From positions 1 to 24,421 of the IMG/VR virus record IMGVR_UViG_3300017971_000745: 24,421 bases of DNA; one strand, written 5' to 3'. The stretch is from a virus. Below are positions 13,922 through 20,553 of the stretch, piece by piece. A program made the position numbers and the translations under genes. The first letter of the stretch is position 1. The number at the start of each line of letters is the position of its first letter. The notes beneath the pieces were generated by a model, which saw nothing but the letters and a program-made list of their open reading frames with translations, did not search any database and was not told the origin of the DNA.

Positions 13922-14251
13922 ATGATCGCGGTGGAACTTCGCCCGCATAAGGGCATTCAGCGCACGGCCCTGGGGCCGGTGGAAGTGGAGCACGATCAGT
14001 ACATGATTTTTGCCCAGGGCGGCGATGGGCCATTGTGCCACGTGGGCTACGTCGGCAAGCAGCCGTTAGCGCCGGTCAATTTTCTCCGGCAACCGAGCGG
14101 GCAGCCGTGGCCCGAGCCGATCAAGCAGGCGGTCCGCGAGGCGATCGCCACGCAGCTCGGCGCCGGCGAGCGTCGCGAGTGTCAACCGCCGGAACTGCAG
14201 CCGGAGGAGGACGAGGCAGACGATTTTGACGACGACGATTCTGACGACTAG
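13922..14251 (+). CDS. Small acidic protein before the tail chaperones
   Basis: This encodes 109 residues. ATG 13922 is preferred over ATG 13910 because TGGAGG lies 6-7 nt before it. The N-terminal half is beta-like (VELRPHKGIQRTALGPVEVE). The C-terminal 25 residues are extremely acidic, ending in a run of Asp (DDFDDDDSDD). It sits between tail tube and chaperone. The acidic tail could mimic DNA or bind a basic partner. Family not recognised. Confidence 0.75.
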   Translation: MIAVELRPHKGIQRTALGPVEVEHDQYMIFAQGGDGPLCHVGYVGKQPLAPVNFLRQPSGQPWPEPIKQAVREAIATQLGAGERRECQPPELQPEEDEADDFDDDDSDD

Positions 14252-14305
14252 CGAGCCGGGGGCGTGAGCCGCCGGATTATCCGTGGGCTCACGCCCACGG
14301 CTCGC
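14251..14305. repeat. Interspersed palindromic repeat, copy 4
   Basis: GCGAGCCGGGGGCGTGAGCC pairs imperfectly with GGGCTCACGCCCACGGCTCGC; the centre is GGATTATCC. It begins on the last base of the upstream stop codon. It is the best-preserved relative of copies 1 and 2. Confidence 0.9.
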
Positions 14306-14348
14306 CCATCTCCATGCTCCCGCGGCGGCAAACCTGCGGAGGCACCCC

Positions 14349-14834
14349 ATGTTATTTTGCTCGCGCGAGCAGTTGCTCGGGCTCACCGATCGCCGCTATG
14401 GCGAGACGTCCATCGGCGGTTTAACTTTCCGGTTTCGCAATTTGACCGAGGCCGAGAAGTCCGAATTCGAAGCGGCCGTATTATCGAGCGAGGGGAAATA
14501 CTCGCTGGGCAAGATCAAGCGGCAGCGGCGCAAGCTCATTTGTATGGCCTTGGTCGACGATCGCGATCACCAGTTGTTGCGGCCGGAGGACGAGGAGCAG
14601 CTCAAAGCCATTGACGGCGTCGTCACCAGCCGGCTATACGACGCGATCCGCGAGCATTGCGGCTTTGAAGAAAGCGACCTCGAGGAGCTGGCAAAAAACT
14701 CCGACGCAATCCGCGCCGACGCTTCGCCATGCGGCTCATCGTCGCGCTCGGGCTGCCGATCGTCGACGTGCAAAGGTGGATCGAGCAGCTCGATCCCGCC
14801 GTCCTTGACCAGTGGCTCGCCTTCGACCGACTAG
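14349..14834 (+). CDS. Tail assembly chaperone, gpG-like
   Basis: This encodes 161 residues in the unshifted frame, from ATG 14349, with GGAGG 6 nt upstream. Residues 1-117 form the chaperone domain (LTDRRYGETSIGGLTFRFRN, then KIKRQRRKLICMALVDDRDHQLL). The unshifted tail after residue 117 is Ser/Cys-rich and unlike a folded domain. By analogy with lambda G/GT it coats the tape-measure protein and recruits tail-tube subunits. The heptamer A_AAA_AAC at codons 115-117 is in the exact phase for -1 slippage, giving a 234-residue GT fusion with the following frame. Its place between tail tube and tape measure is diagnostic. Confidence 0.85.
   Translation: MLFCSREQLLGLTDRRYGETSIGGLTFRFRNLTEAEKSEFEAAVLSSEGKYSLGKIKRQRRKLICMALVDDRDHQLLRPEDEEQLKAIDGVVTSRLYDAIREHCGFEESDLEELAKNSDAIRADASPCGSSSRSGCRSSTCKGGSSSSIPPSLTSGSPSTD
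14693..14699 (+). promoter_or_regulatory. -1 programmed ribosomal frameshift site A_AAA_AAC
   Basis: In the G frame the codons read gcA AAA AAC, so the heptamer AAAAAAC is in the canonical X_XXY_YYZ phase. After slippage the next codon is CTC at 14699-14701, and the -1 frame has no stop before 15050. A GAGGAG stretch lies 5 nt upstream; no convincing downstream stimulator was established by eye. Confidence 0.85.
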
Positions 14835-15052
14835 AGCCGATCAGCGGTCCCTGGCAGCATACGGCCAGTATTTGCTTTGCGATTTGGGAAGCCATGCGCC
14901 ATATCGCCGCGGCGAACGGCGTGGAGCTGCCGGCACACGAGCCGGAGGACTGGATCCCCTCGCGCCGATCGGCGCCGCCGGCTGCGCGCAAACCACGCAT
15001 GACGCCGGAGGAGATCGCCGACACCGTACACCGCGCCCTGGGGACCAGATAA
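14729..15052 (+). CDS. Tail assembly chaperone T part, expressed by -1 frameshift
   Basis: The visible frame from ATG 14729 has 107 residues, but no ribosome-binding site precedes it. It is most likely read as a fusion from 14699 on (117 added residues). Key pattern: RLIVALGLPIVDVQRWIEQ, then a WLAFDRLEPIS segment typical of phage gpT-like proteins, and an IWEAMRHIAAANG helix. The Pro/Arg-rich end is flexible. In the GT fusion the T part is thought to bind tail-tube protein. The stop is immediately followed by the tape-measure ATG. Confidence 0.85.
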   Translation: MRLIVALGLPIVDVQRWIEQLDPAVLDQWLAFDRLEPISGPWQHTASICFAIWEAMRHIAAANGVELPAHEPEDWIPSRRSAPPAARKPRMTPEEIADTVHRALGTR

Positions 15053-16984
15053 ATGGCCACGATCGGATCGCTGAATTATAAGATCGGCACCGACACGTCC
15101 GGCTTGACCAAGGGCATGGTGGTTACCAAGCGCGAGCTGCGCGACGGTGCGAAGCTGATGGAGGCCTCGGCCACGCCGGCCCAACGCTACGCCTCCAAGC
15201 TCGACCATCTCACCAATCTCTACCGCAAGGGCGCGATCGACGCCCACACCTACCAGCGCCAGGTCCGCCAGCTCCGCCTGGAGAAAATGACCGGCGTCCC
15301 CGTGCTCGGCCAATGGGCTAGCAAGCTGGCCAACGTGCACCCCGCGATTCTCGCCGGCACCGCCGCACTCGCTGCGTTTACGATCGCCGTGATGGCCGCC
15401 AAACGTGCTGTGCACGCCATGTCGGAGGCGGTCAAAGAGCAGCTCGGCAAAATCGATGAGATTGCCAAAGCGGCCCGGGCCGTGGGGACCACCGCCGAGC
15501 AGCTAGTCGGGCTGCGTCTGGCGGCGTCTGAGTTTTCCGGCCTTACCGATCAGCAGCTCGACAAAGCGCTCAAGAAAATGACCGTCCAGCTCGGCGACGC
15601 AGCCGACGGCACGGGTACCGCTGCTGACGCTCTGGACATGATCGGCGTATCCTTTGCTGAGCTGGCCGGCCGCGATCCGGCGGAACAATTCAAACGCATT
15701 GCCGAGGGCGTGTCCGGACTCGAGGACGCCACGCAGCAAGCCTACGTGGCGCAACAGTTGTTTGGCCGATCGGGAGTCGATCTCTTAAACACGCTGCGAG
15801 CCGGCCGCGAGGGCATCGAAGACGTCGAACAAGCGGCAATAGACCTGGGCCTCGCGTTTAGCGCAATCGAAGCCAATCGCGTGGAAGCGGCCAATGATGC
15901 GGTGGGCCGGGCCAAGGGCTTGGTAACAGGCTTGTCGCGAGAATTAACGGTCGAGCTGGCCCCTGCGATCCAATTGGCCGCGGAAAAATTTGTGAAAGCG
16001 CTGGGCCCCGATACGCAGTTTGGTCAGTCGATTCGGGAGCTCATCGACATAGCCGGTCCGGGTCTCGCGCTGCTCGTCGATTTGCTCGAGATGGCCGTCG
16101 GCAGTTTGCAAATGGTGCAAGGGAAAGTGATCGGCACCGGCGCTGGTATTCTGACGACTCTGGAATATCTCGACCGAGCCAAAGCCAAGCTCACCGGCGG
16201 CCAGGCGAACCAGGATCTGGCCGTGATGGCCGATTCGTTTCGCCGGCAACACGCGGAGTTACTGAAAGAGGCTGCGGGCAACTTCGAGTTTGACGTGTTC
16301 GAGCGATTCAAGGAGCTCTCCGGCGGCGCCGGCAATGTGGACGGATTAACCAACTCCGCCCGCGACGCTGGCACGGCGATCGACGATGCCAACGATGCTG
16401 CCGGCGCGTTGAACGACACGCTCGCGGAGCTTCCCGACCGCCTGGCCGAATTGGAGGACTTCGACCCCTTCGCTGATCTACGGGACAAGCTGCTCAATTC
16501 GTTCGAAGGGCGAGAGCTATCGCAAAGCATCACGCGCGCTTACGACGACTGGCAAAAGGTCGTGCGTCGCGGCGAGCAGCTTACCGAATCGGTTCGCACG
16601 CCGCAGGAACGCTTGGCGGACGATCTGGCCGAATACCGCGATTTGTTTGAGCAGGGGGCCATTGATGCGGAAACCTACGCCCGGGCGGTCGCCAAAGCCC
16701 GCGAGGAAGCGGACACGCCGCTGAAAGATACCGCGTTCAAGCCGCTTGGCCCAATCAACGCCGCCGTGGAAGGTTCCGCGGCCGCGGCGGAGCGCGTCGA
16801 CGCCTATCGCCAGATGCTGGCTCAGCAAACGGGCAAAGCTGCGGCCGCCGGCGACACCGAGCAACAGACCGCCAGCGGCGAGCCGTGGCACGAGACCGCG
16901 CTCAAGATCCTGCAGGGGATCCACGATTCGAACCAGGAGATCGCGGGCAAAGATCCAGTGACGGTGGAGGAGGTCGATCGATGA
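15053..16984 (+). CDS. Tail tape measure protein
   Basis: This encodes 643 residues; the ATG directly follows the T stop. It sets tail length and is ejected ahead of the DNA. It begins IGSLNYKIGTDTSGLTKGM, the usual opening of tape-measure proteins, followed by long helices. A hydrophobic segment at about 97-116 (HPAILAGTAALAAFTIAVMA) could insert in the host membrane. The TTAEQLVGLRLAASEFSG region (about 146-163) is typical of this group. The C-terminal third is helical with Asp/Glu-rich linkers. At about 1.5 angstrom per residue, the tail would be near 95 nm (inference). No lysozyme or peptidase domain is visible. Confidence 0.9.
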   Translation: MATIGSLNYKIGTDTSGLTKGMVVTKRELRDGAKLMEASATPAQRYASKLDHLTNLYRKGAIDAHTYQRQVRQLRLEKMTGVPVLGQWASKLANVHPAILAGTAALAAFTIAVMAAKRAVHAMSEAVKEQLGKIDEIAKAARAVGTTAEQLVGLRLAASEFSGLTDQQLDKALKKMTVQLGDAADGTGTAADALDMIGVSFAELAGRDPAEQFKRIAEGVSGLEDATQQAYVAQQLFGRSGVDLLNTLRAGREGIEDVEQAAIDLGLAFSAIEANRVEAANDAVGRAKGLVTGLSRELTVELAPAIQLAAEKFVKALGPDTQFGQSIRELIDIAGPGLALLVDLLEMAVGSLQMVQGKVIGTGAGILTTLEYLDRAKAKLTGGQANQDLAVMADSFRRQHAELLKEAAGNFEFDVFERFKELSGGAGNVDGLTNSARDAGTAIDDANDAAGALNDTLAELPDRLAELEDFDPFADLRDKLLNSFEGRELSQSITRAYDDWQKVVRRGEQLTESVRTPQERLADDLAEYRDLFEQGAIDAETYARAVAKAREEADTPLKDTAFKPLGPINAAVEGSAAAAERVDAYRQMLAQQTGKAAAAGDTEQQTASGEPWHETALKILQGIHDSNQEIAGKDPVTVEEVDR

Positions 16985-17871
16985 GCGCTCAGGCCGTCAG
17001 CTATCCGAAAGATTGGGCCCTGGACGTCGACGAGGAAGGGCACCGCACCTATCGCGTTGTGTGGCCGGTCGTCACCACGGATCGGCTGGACGGGCCGGAC
17101 ATCGCTTTGACGGCTCCGGGGCTAGCCCTGCCGGGCGCCAGCTTGGCCATCGGCAATACGACCGATCCTTGGGCCTTTTACCAGCGCAAGGGCAGCGCGA
17201 AGCTTCGCAAGGCGGAAACGCAGCGCAAACTGTGGGACGTGACCCAAATTTTCTCGACGTTGCCGCTCAAGCGCTGCTCCGACGATGCCATCGAGAACCC
17301 GTTACTCGAGCCGTACAATTGGCGAGGCGGTTTCAAGAAGACGACCAAAGAGGCCACGAAAGATAAAGACGGCAACGCGCTTTTGAACAGCGCCAATCAA
17401 CGGTTCCGCGGCCCGGCCGTCCAAATCCCTACCAGCATTCCGGACGTCACGCTGGAAATGAATGTAGCGTGGTTGGACCTGGATTTTCTCGCCGAATATG
17501 TCGATAGCGTCAACGATTCGACGTGGTGGAATCTCGCCGCGCGCAAGATCAAGTGCAGCGACTTCCAGTGGGAGCAGCGCTTGTACGGGACGTGTTTTAC
17601 GTATTTTCACGTGCTGTTCGGCTTTGAGCTGAATGACGACACGTGGGATTTGTCGCTGCTGGACGAAGGCGACATGGTGAAAATCGCCGGCACGGATCCG
17701 GCCGAGTTCAAGCGCGCGAAGGACGCAAACGAGGAGCTGGTCCACGTCCTCTTGGACGGCGACGGCAACGCTCTGGGCGCCGGCGAGGACGAAGTGTATT
17801 TGACCAAGCGCGTGCTGAAAGAAAAGGACTTTTCCGCCGTCGGCTGGCCGGCTACGCCGCTTTCCGTCTAA
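16981..17871 (+). CDS. Putative distal tail protein
   Basis: This encodes 296 residues and starts in an ATGA overlap with the tape-measure stop, so it is translationally coupled. The sequence is soluble and beta/aromatic rich (YRVVWPVVTTDRLDGPDIAL, then IPTSIPDVTLEMNVAWLDLD and WEQRLYGTCFTYFHVLFGFE). Position directly after the tape measure is where distal tail (Dit) or tail-hub proteins are encoded. I do not recognise a named family, so the role is inferred from order only. Confidence 0.75.
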   Translation: MSAQAVSYPKDWALDVDEEGHRTYRVVWPVVTTDRLDGPDIALTAPGLALPGASLAIGNTTDPWAFYQRKGSAKLRKAETQRKLWDVTQIFSTLPLKRCSDDAIENPLLEPYNWRGGFKKTTKEATKDKDGNALLNSANQRFRGPAVQIPTSIPDVTLEMNVAWLDLDFLAEYVDSVNDSTWWNLAARKIKCSDFQWEQRLYGTCFTYFHVLFGFELNDDTWDLSLLDEGDMVKIAGTDPAEFKRAKDANEELVHVLLDGDGNALGAGEDEVYLTKRVLKEKDFSAVGWPATPLSV

Positions 17872-17873
17872 TC

Positions 17874-17889
17874 CATTTCCTGGGAAACG
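17874..17889 (+). repeat. 16-bp dyad motif, copy 3
   Basis: CATTTCCTGGGAAACG begins 3 bp after the upstream stop and ends 6 nt before ATG 17896. It matches copy 1 over 17 bp including the preceding C. It occupies the usual ribosome-binding-site area of the next gene. Confidence 0.9.
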
Positions 17890-17895
17890 ACCATC

Positions 17896-18351
17896 ATGGA
17901 ACACTGCCGATTTTCCACCGCTTTACGCGGCGCCTTCTTGCACCCGCTGGACCAGACGCCGATCGATCAGTGCCACTCGGAAACGATCGCCACCGAGCGG
18001 CTGCCGGTCAAATCGATGATTCCCGTCGATCAGCCGGTAGTCGTCGGCTACGGGGACCTGACCAATCCCACTGCCGTGCTGGTCATCAACGTAGCCGGCC
18101 AGGGCGCGACGCAACAGCCCAGCGAAGAGGAGCAACAGGCGCACGACGCCAAGGTGCTCCAAGTTGGTCTGACCGACAATCCCGACGTGCTGCCCAACGG
18201 CTGGCAGCGCATTCCGCCGGCGCCGCTCGGCAAACGGCACGCCGGCAATTTGTGCCTGCGGCCGGTGCCAGGTCATTACGTCATGCTTCGGCCGGCGATC
18301 GCCGGCACGCTGGTACCGGCCAAGGTCACCGTGATTCCCGGTCCTGATTGA
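17896..18351 (+). CDS. Tail-associated protein, unknown
   Basis: This encodes 151 residues. No clear Shine-Dalgarno sequence is present; the 16-bp dyad occupies the upstream region. The sequence is beta-like (SMIPVDQPVVVGYGDLTNPTAV is a representative run within the middle), with a central acidic Gln-rich stretch (PSEEEQQAHD) and a C-terminal LRPAIAGTLVPAKVTVIPG. It lies between the distal tail candidate and the Ser-rich fibre gene, so it is probably a tail-tip component. Family not recognised. Confidence 0.72.
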   Translation: MEHCRFSTALRGAFLHPLDQTPIDQCHSETIATERLPVKSMIPVDQPVVVGYGDLTNPTAVLVINVAGQGATQQPSEEEQQAHDAKVLQVGLTDNPDVLPNGWQRIPPAPLGKRHAGNLCLRPVPGHYVMLRPAIAGTLVPAKVTVIPGPD

Positions 18352-18363
18352 TCGATTAGATCC

Positions 18364-19656
18364 GTGCCCGATAAGTTCAAAACCATTGGCCCCAACCTCC
18401 TGCGCGAGATTCGTTGGGCCATCGAGCAGGTGAAGAAGCTTGTCCGCGGCGATCTCCGCGACGACGAGCGCAACCCGGGCCGCGCGCCGGACGATTACGA
18501 GCTGACGCTGCCGACCAACGGCATCGCGGGACGCAACGTCAATACGATCCACAGCGATGCGACCGCGTCCTACCTGACAGAATACGACGCCGACACCACC
18601 GACAACCAACGCGAATTGCAGGCGCTGTCGCACGTCGACCACGAGCTGTTCAATATCCGGCCGGCCCATTTGATCGGCTCGGCAAAGCGGATCTCCTGCC
18701 TGACCAAATCCGGCGCGCGCTACGTGGGCGACGAAACGCTGATCGTCGGTTGCGTCAATTATCTAGGTGCCGGATGCGGCGGACTGTTGCCGGCCGGCAC
18801 GATGGAGATTTGGACCGGGCCCGACTCATACGGCCAAGCGTCCGGCGCGCCGACGCTGACCGTCCGCAACGGCACCAACGAGACGATTATCCAGCGTGTG
18901 TGTGTCGCGGCGCGGGACGCCGACGACCAGTACGTCGTGATCCTGGTCGGTCAGCCGTGCGTATGCGAACCGAGCAAATCGTCCAGCAGCTCGAGCAGCT
19001 CCAGTGAATCCAGCTCCAGTGAATCCAGCTCCAGTGAATCCAGCTCCAGTCAATCGGAAAGCGAGTCGTCCTCCTCGGGGTGCGCCCCAATCACCGTCTA
19101 CGAGACCGACACGCTCTGTATCGACGGTCGGCTCAAGGTATACCGTCGCGCCATCAGCCTCAACATCGTGGGCGGCTGCCTGACTCGCGAGCCGGGTACT
19201 TGGTCGCTGGCTCACGACGCCGGCTGTTGCGACTGCCCCTCGTCCAGCAGCAGTAGCGAGTCCGCAAGCGAGCCAAGTACCAGCAGCAGCGAGTCCGCAA
19301 GCGAGCCAAGTACCAGCAGCAGCGAGTCGGAAAGCGAGCCAAGTACCAGCAGCAGCGAGTCGGAAAGCGAGCCAAGTACCAGCAGCAGCGAGTCGGAAAG
19401 CGAGCCAAGTACCAGCAGCCAAACCTGCACCGGGCAATGCACGTGGCTTGCAGTCGACGACGGCAGCGGCAGTTCTTCGTCTTCGTCCCCGTCCAGCTCC
19501 TGCAACGACTGGTGCATGTACAAGTGCATCAGCGGGACGTGGGTCTTGCAGTGGAGCGATTGTTGCGACGGTAAAGGCTGCTATAGCCTGCCGTCGTTTT
19601 CCTGCACGCCGGGCCTCGAAGGCGTGTTAGCTGCGATAGAATGCGAGGGCACGTAA
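18364..19656 (+). CDS. Ser-rich, Cys-rich tail fibre/tip protein
   Basis: This encodes 430 residues with a GTG start 12 nt after the upstream stop. Residues 1-200 form a folded N-terminal part (KRISCLTKSGARYVGDETL is a representative run). Three low-complexity tracts then alternate with Cys-rich modules. Tract 1 (about 206-239) is Ser/Glu. A Cys module (CAPITVYETDTLCIDGRLKV) follows. Tract 2 (about 294-356) holds five 11-residue SESASEPSTSS-type repeats, and tract 3 is at about 367-380. The end has a CTGQCTW...CNDWCMYKCISGTW...CCDGKGC module that may be disulfide-bonded or metal-binding. It is probably a host-contact or tip protein. The Ser/Thr tracts are plausible O-glycan acceptors for the downstream enzymes; this is inference. 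Confidence 0.85.
   Translation: MPDKFKTIGPNLLREIRWAIEQVKKLVRGDLRDDERNPGRAPDDYELTLPTNGIAGRNVNTIHSDATASYLTEYDADTTDNQRELQALSHVDHELFNIRPAHLIGSAKRISCLTKSGARYVGDETLIVGCVNYLGAGCGGLLPAGTMEIWTGPDSYGQASGAPTLTVRNGTNETIIQRVCVAARDADDQYVVILVGQPCVCEPSKSSSSSSSSSESSSSESSSSESSSSQSESESSSSGCAPITVYETDTLCIDGRLKVYRRAISLNIVGGCLTREPGTWSLAHDAGCCDCPSSSSSSESASEPSTSSSESASEPSTSSSESESEPSTSSSESESEPSTSSSESESEPSTSSQTCTGQCTWLAVDDGSGSSSSSSPSSSCNDWCMYKCISGTWVLQWSDCCDGKGCYSLPSFSCTPGLEGVLAAIECEGT
19006..19050 (+). repeat. 15-bp tandem repeat (ESSSS) in fibre gene
   Basis: Three perfect copies of gaatccagctccagt, preceded by a partial copy, encode Glu-Ser4 units. The period is a multiple of three, so the length can vary in frame. 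Confidence 0.95.
19257..19421 (+). repeat. 33-bp tandem repeat in fibre gene
   Basis: Five copies of a 33-bp unit encode 11 residues each. Copies 1-2 read gagtccgcaagc and copies 3-5 gagtcggaaagc (Ser-Ala to Ser-Glu), so the array grew in two sub-blocks. The last copy diverges at its end. Confidence 0.95.
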
Positions 19657-19982
19657 TGCCACTCATCTGGCAACGCGTCGTGGATTGTCCGGACGTCCCA
19701 AATTGCGACTGTCCGCAGCCGGCTACTCCCCCGTCATTCGAAGGCCAGATTGCCTACACGGATTGCGGCGGCTCCTCGTCCAGTTCGTCCTCCTCGTCGT
19801 CCTCGTCCGCGGCGCGGGATTGTACCAAGATCTGCGAGTGGCATTGGAGCATGGCCGGGATGGGGTGGAATATCCAAATCACGTGTATCAGCCAAGGGGA
19901 TCCGCCGGGGTGCACCTGCGATCCACCCGCGCGGCAAGGGGATTACGACGGCGATGTTGACTACACACCCTGCACCATGTGA
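19656..19982 (+). CDS. Small Ser-tract, Cys-rich tail protein
   Basis: This encodes 108 residues; the ATG overlaps the upstream stop (TAATG). The upstream in-frame ATG at 19641 is less likely. An N-terminal Cys cluster (CPDVPNCDCPQP) is followed by a run of about 12 Ser (residues 40-51) and a Cys module CTKICEWHWSMAGMGW...CISQGDPPGCTCDPP. This resembles the terminal module of the previous protein, so the two look like partners or a partial duplication. It has no membrane or signal sequence. The end overlaps the next gene by 29 nt. Confidence 0.8.
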   Translation: MPLIWQRVVDCPDVPNCDCPQPATPPSFEGQIAYTDCGGSSSSSSSSSSSSAARDCTKICEWHWSMAGMGWNIQITCISQGDPPGCTCDPPARQGDYDGDVDYTPCTM

Positions 19983-20553
19983 ATATCGCGACGAGCGAAA
20001 CTGCGAGCAAGCGGCCAAAATTGCCGGCGTGCCTGTCGCTGTTTGCACAGATCAGGCCTGCGCGATCTGCCAAAGTGGACCGTTTCCGCGCGGTGTAAAC
20101 CGCGTCACGCTGTCGCTGGCAATCAGTCACTGCACGCGATCGGGTCTATGCGCCGCTGCCGCGCTGCAGCGAGCCCGCGACGCTCACCGCGCATTATTCC
20201 TTCGCCACGATCCACTTATCGCCGTGGAATCACACACCGGCCCGGGCTCGCAGCTCTGGCGCATGCTTGCCCACGATTTCGGCCTGGACCACAAGCCGAA
20301 CTGCCCATGCGTCGCGACCGCGCGGCAAATGAATGAGTGGGGCGCGTCCGGCTGCCGCGCACACCGAGCCGAACTTGTCGCGCTGCTCCGAGAGGCCCGC
20401 GAGCTATATAGCTGGAGAGACCACGTGTTAGCCGCAGTCAAGGGCGTCGCATCCGGCGCGGTCCGCTATCTTAACCCGCTGGATCCCTTTGGCAGTCTAA
20501 TTGACGAGGCAATTCGCCGCGGCGAAACCTTTTCCGATCCGAACGATCCGTGA
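19954..20553 (+). CDS. Cys-rich protein leading the glycan cassette, unknown function
   Basis: This encodes 199 residues from ATG 19954; the longer upstream frame is Arg/Pro-rich shadow of the Ser tract. The N-terminal region has Cys pairs (CEYRDERNCEQAA, then VCTDQACAICQSG) that suggest a zinc- or cluster-binding knuckle. The C-terminal half (GPGSQLWRMLAHDFGLDHKP, then CPCVATARQMNEWGASGC and a basic/acidic helix) recalls a module found in phage glycosyltransferase neighbourhoods; this is recollection of pattern, not a verified match. It overlaps both neighbours (29 nt upstream, GTGA downstream), so it is expressed with the glycosyltransferase. It may be a scaffold or acceptor-recognition factor. 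Confidence 0.75.
   Translation: MLTTHPAPCEYRDERNCEQAAKIAGVPVAVCTDQACAICQSGPFPRGVNRVTLSLAISHCTRSGLCAAAALQRARDAHRALFLRHDPLIAVESHTGPGSQLWRMLAHDFGLDHKPNCPCVATARQMNEWGASGCRAHRAELVALLREARELYSWRDHVLAAVKGVASGAVRYLNPLDPFGSLIDEAIRRGETFSDPNDP

Noticed and set aside
2278-18303. At least six copies of GCGATCGC, the cyanobacterial HIP1 octamer
   Set aside because: The count exceeds the rough expectation of about one for this GC content. Related CGATCG words are also frequent throughout, so it looks like a general word preference and does not establish a cyanobacterial host.
19750-19953. N-terminal extension of the 199-residue Cys-rich protein
   Set aside because: The extension is the Pro/Arg-rich out-of-frame reading of the upstream Ser tract. 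The ATG at 19954 gives a coherent protein.
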